DNA of 13,482 nt from JBDGRJ01 sp042218065 (GTDB lineage Bacteria > Patescibacteriota > Patescibacteriia > Magasanikbacterales > UBA922), in contig JBDGRL010000024.1 in NCBI GenBank assembly GCA_042218065.1, positions 1 to 13,482 on the forward strand, in the 5' to 3' direction. Shown one piece after another: positions 1 to 8,654 of the stretch. The notes under the pieces are model-generated. The model was given only the letters and a program-made list of their open reading frames with translations. It was not told where the DNA came from and did not search any database. Both the position numbers and the translations under genes were made by a program. The first letter of the stretch is position 1; the number at the start of each line of letters is the position of its first letter.

Positions 1-3000
1 ACCAGTTTCGCACCTCTTTCTTTTTAGGATTTCGGAAGATTTGAAGCCCTATTGCGTCATCGTTTTCATTATTTAAGAATAATTGTTTTTCTAGAATGGC
101 TGTTCGGACCTTTGGGAGAGGGACTTGTGGATTGCTTTTGTCTTTTAGATTCAAGATTTGTATGTGAGGTCCACTATGTAAGTAAATATAATCTTCAAAA
201 GACTCCATGTTTATAAAACCACTGAATTTTTTATCAATTTTTCTTTCCGAAATTAACCTAGAATTATTAGGGTCTGAAAGATCATATACTCTATTTTTTT
301 CTCTCGGATTATTAACCAAAGTATTTACTATTAAATAACTTCCAATTGATTCATTATAAAATACATTTTTTATTTTTTCGTTAGTCGGTTTTATCTTCGT
401 AGGGTTAGTTATATCAAATAGACGAATATTCTTCTTTGCTCCTAAAACAGCAAGTGCATCTCCTGTAATTTCAACATCCCTAATGCCAGCATTAGTCTTT
501 ACACTATCTTTTTTATTCCAATTTCTTACATCGAACAAAGTAACTTTGTTACCTGTATTAGCTGCAAGTAAATTATCCTGAATATCGATCCTATTTACCC
601 CAGTACCCGATAAGAAAGAAGAGACAGCTTCCGGATCTGTGCTGGTGGATATGTTTATCTTTGCTCCCCCTTTATTTGTGGCTACATAAATATTACCCCC
701 TTTCTTGCTTACAAAACTAATATCTGTCTGAGAAGAAAAAGTATTATTATTTATTTTATTATCCTCAATTTCTGTATAAACCTTTTGTACTAACCCATTT
801 TTTTCATTAGCCTTATAGATCTCTACTTTACCCCCATTCTTCTTACCAAAAACGTATAAATAGTCACCAATTGAAGCTAAATCTCTTATGATATTAACTT
901 TTTTATATTTAACACTATCAACCTTCTCTGGATTTCTCTTGTCCTGCAGACTATAATAGGTAATCTCTTTTCCGTTTATAACAAATAACTTATTTTGACT
1001 TACTTCTACTAATCCTATTTGGCTTTTTGTATTTATATACCCTTTTTTATCTTCTTTAAACAACTGCAACTTACCCTTCTTCACAGGATCTTTATTTAAC
1101 TTAGGAAGATCATCAACGCTAGTATTTTTATCTCCAGCATCTCGACAGTACCGGAAATTAATATTATAATCCTTTGGTTCTTGTAATGCTTTATTAGTAT
1201 AGGGTTCCCAGTTTCTTTTACTTCTTTCGGGCCAACTATTTCTACAAAACCAGGCATCCAGGTCAGATTGATCACTAAAGGTTTTTCCTTCAGGTTGGGC
1301 TCCCTGAGCAGATTTATCCTCCAAAATTTCAGCTGACCCTTTGAGTTTCATCTCACCTTCTGCGGTAGATGTAACCCTTACTCTAGAAGAAGTAGAGTTC
1401 GGCACCTCAAAAGCAGGGTTAACTGTAGGACCCCAATCATACTCCCAGTTGTAGAAGCTGGTTCTTTGTATCTTCTGTCCGTCATCACTTCTAGGTGTTG
1501 CAGTAAACTTGGTGCTGGTATTTGGTTGCTTATAAAGGTAAGAATCAGGTGTTACGTTTACCTCATCTATCTTGCATATTTCTTTTCCGGTCTTAAATTT
1601 CCAAGCTACATCTAGACTGTCTTTCAGTTTTGACTTCTTTTTATCACCTCTGATTCCTACATCTCTGTAGTCCTTTATCCCATCTTTGCCGCTGTTCATT
1701 ATTACTGCATAAGTGCTGGTCGCCTCCATAGGTTCTCGCAGCTGGGCTTTGACACTACTTGTAACATTGCTACCTAAAACCGAAAAGAAGGTCACTTCTT
1801 TGGCTGTAACCATTTCCTGCTTAGCGCACCATGTAGGTTTGTTGTGCTTAGAAGCAAAAACATTTGGTATAGTTTTAGTAAAGAAGTTCTTTATTTTCAC
1901 CCACATACTGTGCCAGAAACCTTTTGGTTGTGGTTTTTTATTTTTCGGAGCAAAACCTTTAAGAGCCAGGGCTTTATTAGTAGTGGTCGAAACTTCTATT
2001 TCATTGTTGTTGCACTTTCCTGTCTTGGATTTTCTGGCGATCATTACATTCTCTTTTATGCTGGCGTCTTTTATATTTGTATTAAATTTGGCATAAATTT
2101 GGGAATTCCTGCATACTCCGTCAAATTTTGTGTTATTATCATTTACTTTTTTACCCTTATTATTTATTATTTGATTATTCGAAAGACCTCTGGGGTTTTT
2201 TTGACCAAAATCAGATCTTTCAAACCCAGCTTCCTCAGCAGGGTACTTTTCTGCTGGCTTATGCCGAAGATAACAACAAGAATTGTTGGCTACTCCATAG
2301 TTATATCTATTTTTATTGGAATCAACCGAACAGTTATTATATACTTTATCGCTTCCCGGTACTCCTGAAACTTTGCTGGCTGACTTTGGTTCATCGAATG
2401 CCTTAAATCCACAAAGTAAACCATAACCTCCTCTGCCACCTGCTGTATTAGGTAAAGTGCTTGTATCGGTGGTACCTAATACTTTCTTTTTGCTGGTAGT
2501 AGCCATTATAGTAGTGGTCTGACCTATAACATTAGGTGTAATGGACGCGACATCACCTTGACCAATTGCTGTCGCGATCTGAACCGGGTTCCCGAATACT
2601 GCTTGTCGATTCAGTGTTTTCTGGGAAATTTCACATTGAGGATACTCACCAACACCTGCCATTGCATTTCCACAAACGGAAGATTTCTGATATCTCACAG
2701 AAGAACCTGCCAAAGTACAGTCGGAACTGCATCCGGGGTCGCTAGGATTACACCTGATAGCAAAGTCATCTTTTACTTTTCCTTTAAAATTTCCTGAGCC
2801 GTTTTGACTTGATAGATTTTTAAATTTCTTAGCACAGATATCTCTAAGCTTACAGCTTCTACTACAGACCGCACGACCGGTTGAGCTTACGGTCACCCTA
2901 TCGGTATTATTTTTGTCAAGCCTAAATATTAATTCATTATCTTTATTGTTGCGATAATTTATCTCGCACTCCTCGCTCGGCTCTAATTGCTCATTTCCGC

Positions 3001-6000
3001 AAATACTTACCGAATTGCCGCAAGCATTTTTGGCTTGGCTAGGTTGGTTAATGCCCGAGTTCTTCAAAGAAGAAGTTGAGCTCTTAAATATACTATTACT
3101 ACTACACCATTCACTGGTTAATTGAGCACCGGTATTAAGACACTCACTGCTACACCGATCGTTTCCTTGAGGATCAGTAGAAGGATCACAATCTTCTCCG
3201 CCGGTGACACTACCACTTAAACATTTAGGTGCATCAGAATCTGCAGGGCGCTTAGTAGGAGAGCCTAGATTTACACAAGTTGCAGGATCACAGTATCGGG
3301 CAGCATTTTCAATTGGCGGAGAAGTGACCGTATTTCCCTGCTTATCCAAATATTTTATCTTTTTTGTAGATGTTGCTGCATTATTCTTAGAGTAAGGGAT
3401 TAATTCGCACTCTTCACCTTCTTGCCAATCTATCTTTTCATTACCACAAACATTGGAGGTACCCCGAGTTCCAGTAGCAGTATTACCGGGCCGCAAACAG
3501 TTGAAATTACAGCTCTTACCAGGTACTTCATTTTTATCAGCGATATCACAATCTTCTCCCAGCTCTACCTTTCCGTTACCACAAGTGGGAGTAGAAGTGC
3601 TTGTAATTTGGCTGCCAGCTAACAGGCAGGTATTAGAATCACACTGTGGCTTAACTTCATCTGCAATATGGAAATTAGTGGTCGATACTACTTGAGTATC
3701 TCCACTCTTCCAGTTCCAATCATAAGCAGAAGGGTTCAAAATCTGACCCTGCGGGTTACACTCATTGGGAGAACCTCGAGGGATTACCCTGAAAGCCTGC
3801 TTGTCACCGACGGTATTCTCAAAGTATGGAGAAGGTTTCACTTTTGCAGTGTTGAGCCTACAACCTTCCATTGAGTTTTTAGTCTTAAACTTCCATGTAG
3901 TAGTTACCAAGCTTCTGCCTGCTATTGGTACTCGTTTTTTCTTTTTGGTCTTCCATCCACCAATAGCCTTAATACCATCATCTCCTCCTTCTAATGTAAC
4001 CTGATACCAAGTACCGGTTGCGAACTTGTCTCTGATCCAGTTTCCTCCGCTCTTCTTTGCTGGATAAGCAGTAACTTGCTCGTTAGATGTATATCCAAAC
4101 TTTTTATAAAGCTTCATATCAATTTTACTGGTGTTCCTGCAAAGTTCACCTTTGCACTTTTGAACCACTATATTGCCATCTTTCTTTCCTTTTGCTGCAA
4201 TGTAAGTATCTTTTTTTATTTTTCTATTAAACTCAGCTGCGACTCTGCCATTTGGACAAGCGGCTATACAGCTCCGGGAAGGAAAAACTCTAGTAGCTCG
4301 AGGAACACCTAGGTCAATATTCAATTTGGAAGTACCCGTCACAGTATCCTTCTTTACAGGTTGGCCGGGATCAGAAGTAGTAACGCTGGTAGTAGCTGTT
4401 ATATCAATTGTTGCCGGGGTATTTCTATGTACAAATGCTTTTGCATAATGGTCCATTACTTCCCCTCTTTTGATGCTACTAGAAGCAGTAGTACTTACAT
4501 AGGTATCCGCTGAATTACCGGTACCGGCAAATAGTTGGGTCCAGCCCCAGTCATACCCAAGAACGCTAATCAAACTACAAGCCTGATTACCTTTACCTAT
4601 CACCTCATACCACAATCTTGACCCAAACGGACCTTTCAGAGCGCCGAGCTCTCCTGTGCTATATTGAGTCGGATCTACCGCCGCATTTTCAAGGTTACAA
4701 GTATTGCCATTCGGACTGACTCTAAAATCAAAACAATAAGCCGTACCGTCACCACAAGGTCGAGTAGCCTGGAGTGGGTAGCTTGAGGTTACATCACGCC
4801 CAGCTTTTTTCTCTACTACCAATGATCTTATATCATCTGAAAGTTTTACTCTATACCAACTACCGGGTTTTAACTTAGGATTTTTATTCGAGTTTTTAAG
4901 TATCTTTAATCTATTTTTCCCTTTTGTAAGTTCTGGTTTTAATTCAAGCTTTACCCCTTTTCCTTGCTCGCTCATATTTTTCTTCTGTTGAGCAGTTAGA
5001 TCAAATATCTTATCTAATCTTTTTCTAGAAGAGGTTGAGTTTGTACAATCTATTTCACCACCGCCACCACACTCTAGTATCTCAACAGTAGAAGAGTTTA
5101 TAGTCTCCGGATCCATCGATACATTGAACCCAACTTGCACATTAGCATTTGTACACACATCATCTCTGCCTTGCTCAAGAGTCCTAATCGAGCTTGTCGG
5201 AGGTCTAGGCGTAGGTGAAGGCAGGGTTGCTGCTTGCTTATTGCCCCGATAAGTTTGTAAGTCACATTGCTCTTCTACGACAGGCAACTTGGGAATATCA
5301 GCGGTAGCAAAACGCCAAGCATAACCTGCATTTCTAGACTGACCTTCACACAGCAAATTTTTAGTCTTCCAAGTTCCAGCCTCCGGGCCTGTTTTACAAC
5401 ATCTATACCCTTGATTGTTCATACTTTGTTTCGTTGACTGAGCTGCTTTTCTGCAATCTCGAACAGAGTATTTTACACTATTGCTGAGATCACCGCCTTT
5501 ATTCTCTAATTTTATAGGTCCGGACTGCATTGATTTACCGCCTGTCGTAGTCGGAAGTCTAGTGCTTATTTTTTTACTAGTAATAGAGCCTGTAACAATA
5601 GTATTTGACGATTTTGTATTTTCTCTAGCTATCCAGGTGCTTGTATTAGAGGCATTAGCTCCACTCTTCCAGAAGTACAAAGTAGGTGTTGGAGAGGGTT
5701 TGATATTAGTTCCATATATAGCAAGAGGTGGGGCAGTATCAACTAAAGGAGCTGGACCGCTATCCGGTTGAATATTACACAAGCCCGGTTTCGGTTTTCC
5801 TTGAACAATCTCAAGAGTATCCTGACCATCAGTAACATTTCCAAATGCATCTTCTACCGCTACGTTATAAGCTTGTGCTGGGTAATCCTCATCATCACCA
5901 TCCCCCTTAACATTATTATCATTATCATCATCACCGTTGTAATCTTCTTTCGGAACTTTTACTATAATCTGATCATCCTGCCAGGTATCCCCACATCTTT

Positions 6001-8653
6001 TCAGATTGGGGCTCCTCAAGCGTATACACTCTTTTGGTCTATTATTGTTAAAGCATTGCTGTACTTTAGATACATCAGAGTGCATCCAAACTTCAGTTTT
6101 CTTCGGACCAAAGTTGCTACCATAAATAGTGACAAGACTGCCTTTTGTAGTACTGGTCGGGTCTATAGATTCTAAAGTAGGAGCTTTCAAAGAGCTGGTT
6201 GCCGCTACTCTAAATGGTACAGCATTACTCTTTTTTCCATTTACCCTCGTATAGATATCTATAGCACCGGGTTTCAGCCTGGGAAGAGTGGTGTCAAATT
6301 GACCTGATGACAAATTACTTACACTGCCCTGAATAGAAGAAGTGCTGAAAAATACGTTGGTTGCACCGGGCTTAAACCCACGACCCGATGCCTGTAGGTC
6401 TGCTCCTGGTGCCGCTGTATTCTTACCACTATTTTTCTCAGTGACCTTACATAATCCAGGTCTAGAAGTGTTGTTTACTCTAAACCAAGTTTCACAAGTA
6501 GCGTTCAAGCCCTTATCTGAGCTGGTACTATTTGAACAAAAGTCATCTATAGTAGATTCAGTGGCACCGAATGCATCCCAGTTTAAAATCGTCTCTCCAT
6601 TGCCTTTTATATTGATGTAATACAACCTTGCTCCATCATACCACTTTCCATTTACATTCCTAACTTTACTTTTTATTATAAACTTATCCAAACTAGTATT
6701 ATTTGCACTTTGAACCGTTCTATTAACTTCAATATTTTTATCTTTACTGCCTGAACCTCCCCATTTATAACTTGCCAACTCATGAACTGTTCCATCTTTA
6801 TCTTTAATTAAAAACTCAATATTTGAAGCTTCAAAGGATTTAGCTTTAGCCTTAAGTTTTACTTGCACCTTTTGTAAACCACTTATAGAGGTGGTAGAGT
6901 ATTTCATCCTACCCCCTTTACCATCTTGTGCCCATCTTATATAATTATTTTTATTTTGATACATCAACCCTTCGTCGTACTCTTTACTAAATTTGCTTCT
7001 AAAGTCTTGTAAAGGATTTTGATTTATCCGAATTGCATAATCCTCCCCTTTTTGGATCTTCTTCTTTTTTGGCACTTTTGCTAGTATCCAACTTGAATTC
7101 CAAGTATCGGTCGAACATTGCGGCGCAGGCATTATCACCGATCCTTTGCGCCAACTTACCTGATTAGAATTTTTGCTCGAAGTAGACATTTCTACTTTGG
7201 TTCCATTTCTATCCTCACCAAAATACTTACCTTTTATTGTAACCCAAGTTCCTTTAGTTCCACTAGTAGGACTAATACTTGTAATTATCGGTCTAGCACT
7301 ACAAGTACCGAGCCTGCATTGAAGGGCCCCTCTACAATCGGCATCTCTGTTACAAGAAGCACCTAAACCAGCTCCACAGATGCCAGGATTATCATCTGCA
7401 AAATCATCATTTTTACATTGACTGGGGTAAACTGTAAAATGAGTGGAAGTGTTAGCTGTATTCTTATCAATATCATGAGCTATAAATTCAGCTCTATATT
7501 TTGTACTAGTACGGAAGAGATTTTTACCCTTTCTCAACCATGTCTCAAAATGGAAATTAAACGGATCAGAGGATCCATGACTGACGCTGGGTCCGATATA
7601 TATTGGCTGTAGCTTAGAGGATTTTATTGGTTGACCCGTATCTGTATCTATAAGTTTCAGCTGAACAAAGGAGTTTCCACCAAAGTTTTTAGGAGTAGAG
7701 GTCCTATCATCCATTGTTAGATTCAGCTTCAACCTGTCTCCAAAATAAACCGGGTTTTTATTCGTTGGTGCGCTTCCTCCTATGGTAATATTTCTGAGCT
7801 TAGGCTTAGTCTTGTCAATCTCTATTTCATCATCATTGTCTGCCGGGTTTTCTCTGACATTGAAACTTGCTTGAGTATCCCCACAACCAGCATTCATTGC
7901 CTTATTATTTGAACCCTTAATATCTTTATTTATACTGACACTATAATTTCCTTCTTCCAACAGTTTACCCTTCGCTACCATTACATGAAGGTTATGTTTC
8001 ATTGAAAACTTGAAATTACCGGTAATTTCTAAACCATCTTTTTCTATTGTCATCCAATTCTTAGAAGACGTAGGCAGACTATCTTTGTTTACAGGTTGGC
8101 TAAATACTGCTCTTATTTTTACATTCTTCATATGGGTTGATTTTTTACCCTTTTCCGTACTAGGCGTTATACTTTGAACATAAAACTTCTCATTTGGATC
8201 ACACTGAGAGCCTGAACCATAATTTAAATCTAAGTCACCACCGGTTTTAGTAGAAATCTGATTGACTGTGGTAGCCTGTTGAAACTGCTCTAAGATAAAG
8301 TTTGCGATAGCAAAAGAAGACATAATAATTACAAGACCTATAGTGGCATTGGTCAAAATATCTTTTGCTTGTTGTACATCCTCCTCATTGCCTCCTGCTG
8401 TCATCCATTTGTAGCCGCCATATATAATCAATACCAAAGCTATAATACCCAACAGCCCCAAAAACACATTTATAATTCTGGTAACCACAGTTATTAGACC
8501 GGCATCACCTAAGTTAGTAGCATTTCCAATTGCACCAAAACCAAAGTCAGTAGTAGTTTGAGCCGAAGCTGCTATCGGAGCAGCTAAAATAGAAACTAGA
8601 ATAGAAGCTGGTACCACTGATAATATAATTTTGGTTATTTTAGAATTATTCAT
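1..8653 (-). CDS. Giant secreted pilin-domain/Ig/IPT-TIG/cysteine-rich/beta-propeller surface protein, C-terminus beyond window
   Basis: The frame runs without a stop from the ATG at 8653 to the left edge (2884 full codons), so the C-terminus is missing. Residues 1-31 are a signal peptide ending ASA|Q. Residues 54-78 and 101-121 are two hydrophobic helices around GGYKWMTAGGNEE, the TrbC/VirB2-like pilin hairpin. Then follow an SbsA-like (Big_5) Ig domain (~153-263), another Ig-like stretch (~275-413), a short Cys-rich knot (~415-455), IPT/TIG-like domains (~457-542, 748-817, 822-952, weaker 952-1067), a second Big_5 domain with MDPETI (~1163-1311), YDWxW modules, a Cys-rich array (~1691-2005), and from ~2547 beta-propeller-like repeats resembling LVIVD. 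Enzyme motifs were not recognised. I infer a cell-envelope-tethered adhesin-like protein with an extracellular arm. It is the second gene of an operon, 1 nt after its paralogue, with at best a weak GGA upstream. Domain names are by eye; the continuous frame is firm. Confidence 0.9.
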   Translation of the reverse strand, partial: MNNSKITKIILSVVPASILVSILAAPIAASAQTTTDFGFGAIGNATNLGDAGLITVVTRIINVFLGLLGIIALVLIIYGGYKWMTAGGNEEDVQQAKDILTNATIGLVIIMSSFAIANFILEQFQQATTVNQISTKTGGDLDLNYGSGSQCDPNEKFYVQSITPSTEKGKKSTHMKNVKIRAVFSQPVNKDSLPTSSKNWMTIEKDGLEITGNFKFSMKHNLHVMVAKGKLLEEGNYSVSINKDIKGSNNKAMNAGCGDTQASFNVRENPADNDDEIEIDKTKPKLRNITIGGSAPTNKNPVYFGDRLKLNLTMDDRTSTPKNFGGNSFVQLKLIDTDTGQPIKSSKLQPIYIGPSVSHGSSDPFNFHFETWLRKGKNLFRTSTKYRAEFIAHDIDKNTANTSTHFTVYPSQCKNDDFADDNPGICGAGLGASCNRDADCRGALQCRLGTCSARPIITSISPTSGTKGTWVTIKGKYFGEDRNGTKVEMSTSSKNSNQVSWRKGSVIMPAPQCSTDTWNSSWILAKVPKKKKIQKGEDYAIRINQNPLQDFRSKFSKEYDEGLMYQNKNNYIRWAQDGKGGRMKYSTTSISGLQKVQVKLKAKAKSFEASNIEFLIKDKDGTVHELASYKWGGSGSKDKNIEVNRTVQSANNTSLDKFIIKSKVRNVNGKWYDGARLYYINIKGNGETILNWDAFGATESTIDDFCSNSTSSDKGLNATCETWFRVNNTSRPGLCKVTEKNSGKNTAAPGADLQASGRGFKPGATNVFFSTSSIQGSVSNLSSGQFDTTLPRLKPGAIDIYTRVNGKKSNAVPFRVAATSSLKAPTLESIDPTSTTKGSLVTIYGSNFGPKKTEVWMHSDVSKVQQCFNNNRPKECIRLRSPNLKRCGDTWQDDQIIVKVPKEDYNGDDDNDNNVKGDGDDEDYPAQAYNVAVEDAFGNVTDGQDTLEIVQGKPKPGLCNIQPDSGPAPLVDTAPPLAIYGTNIKPSPTPTLYFWKSGANASNTSTWIARENTKSSNTIVTGSITSKKISTRLPTTTGGKSMQSGPIKLENKGGDLSNSVKYSVRDCRKAAQSTKQSMNNQGYRCCKTGPEAGTWKTKNLLCEGQSRNAGYAWRFATADIPKLPVVEEQCDLQTYRGNKQAATLPSPTPRPPTSSIRTLEQGRDDVCTNANVQVGFNVSMDPETINSSTVEILECGGGGEIDCTNSTSSRKRLDKIFDLTAQQKKNMSEQGKGVKLELKPELTKGKNRLKILKNSNKNPKLKPGSWYRVKLSDDIRSLVVEKKAGRDVTSSYPLQATRPCGDGTAYCFDFRVSPNGNTCNLENAAVDPTQYSTGELGALKGPFGSRLWYEVIGKGNQACSLISVLGYDWGWTQLFAGTGNSADTYVSTTASSSIKRGEVMDHYAKAFVHRNTPATIDITATTSVTTSDPGQPVKKDTVTGTSKLNIDLGVPRATRVFPSRSCIAACPNGRVAAEFNRKIKKDTYIAAKGKKDGNIVVQKCKGELCRNTSKIDMKLYKKFGYTSNEQVTAYPAKKSGGNWIRDKFATGTWYQVTLEGGDDGIKAIGGWKTKKKKRVPIAGRSLVTTTWKFKTKNSMEGCRLNTAKVKPSPYFENTVGDKQAFRVIPRGSPNECNPQGQILNPSAYDWNWKSGDTQVVSTTNFHIADEVKPQCDSNTCLLAGSQITSTSTPTCGNGKVELGEDCDIADKNEVPGKSCNFNCLRPGNTATGTRGTSNVCGNEKIDWQEGEECELIPYSKNNAATSTKKIKYLDKQGNTVTSPPIENAARYCDPATCVNLGSPTKRPADSDAPKCLSGSVTGGEDCDPSTDPQGNDRCSSECLNTGAQLTSEWCSSNSIFKSSTSSLKNSGINQPSQAKNACGNSVSICGNEQLEPSEECEINYRNNKDNELIFRLDKNNTDRVTVSSTGRAVCSRSCKLRDICAKKFKNLSSQNGSGNFKGKVKDDFAIRCNPSDPGCSSDCTLAGSSVRYQKSSVCGNAMAGVGEYPQCEISQKTLNRQAVFGNPVQIATAIGQGDVASITPNVIGQTTTIMATTSKKKVLGTTDTSTLPNTAGGRGGYGLLCGFKAFDEPKSASKVSGVPGSDKVYNNCSVDSNKNRYNYGVANNSCCYLRHKPAEKYPAEEAGFERSDFGQKNPRGLSNNQIINNKGKKVNDNNTKFDGVCRNSQIYAKFNTNIKDASIKENVMIARKSKTGKCNNNEIEVSTTTNKALALKGFAPKNKKPQPKGFWHSMWVKIKNFFTKTIPNVFASKHNKPTWCAKQEMVTAKEVTFFSVLGSNVTSSVKAQLREPMEATSTYAVIMNSGKDGIKDYRDVGIRGDKKKSKLKDSLDVAWKFKTGKEICKIDEVNVTPDSYLYKQPNTSTKFTATPRSDDGQKIQRTSFYNWEYDWGPTVNPAFEVPNSTSSRVRVTSTAEGEMKLKGSAEILEDKSAQGAQPEGKTFSDQSDLDAWFCRNSWPERSKRNWEPYTNKALQEPKDYNINFRYCRDAGDKNTSVDDLPKLNKDPVKKGKLQLFKEDKKGYINTKSQIGLVEVSQNKLFVINGKEITYYSLQDKRNPEKVDSVKYKKVNIIRDLASIGDYLYVFGKKNGGKVEIYKANEKNGLVQKVYTEIEDNKINNNTFSSQTDISFVSKKGGNIYVATNKGGAKINISTSTDPEAVSSFLSGTGVNRIDIQDNLLAANTGNKVTLFDVRNWNKKDSVKTNAGIRDVEITGDALAVLGAKKNIRLFDITNPTKIKPTNEKIKNVFYNESIGSYLIVNTLVNNPREKNRVYDLSDPNNSRLISERKIDKKFSGFINMESFEDYIYLHSGPHIQILNLKDKSNPQVPLPKVRTAILEKQLFLNNENDDAIGLQIFRNPKKKEVRNW
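1433..1603 (-). repeat. YDWxW module, copy C
   Basis: Residues 2351-2407 of the giant protein: WKFKT, a cysteine (EICKI), VTPDSY, FTATP, and the ending NWEYDWG. It differs from copies A and B in having WE before YDW and Gly-Pro after it. Confidence 0.65.
3710..3895 (-). repeat. YDWxW module, copy B
   Basis: Residues 1587-1648 of the giant protein: WKFKT, a cysteine (EGCRL), VKPSPY, FRVIP, and the ending AYDWNW. It follows an Ig-like domain and shares its order of landmarks with copies A and C. Confidence 0.65.
4541..4732 (-). repeat. YDWxW module, copy A
   Basis: Residues 1308-1371 of the giant protein: FDFRV, a cysteine (TCNL), VDP, a hydrophobic strand, and the ending GYDWGW. It directly follows a Big_5 domain, as in copies B and C, and is probably an Ig-like fold. 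Confidence 0.6.
8291..8479 (-). repeat. Pilin-hairpin module, copy in the giant protein
   Basis: This is the partner of 10506-10694, encoding residues 59-121 of the giant protein. Outside this module the two proteins share only domain types, so the N-terminal anchor is the conserved part. Confidence 0.85.
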
Positions 8654-8654
8654 A

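Noticed and set aside
2441..2455. LPNTA as a sortase signal in the giant protein
   Set aside because: It is internal (residues 2067-2071) and is not followed by a hydrophobic segment and basic tail.
1713..7612. Plus-strand open frames of 60-170 codons, such as 1844-2368 and 5768-6175
   Set aside because: They lie opposite one continuous minus-strand gene, overlap each other, lack ribosome sites and read as low-complexity Ile/Phe/Ser-rich proteins. They are antisense shadows.
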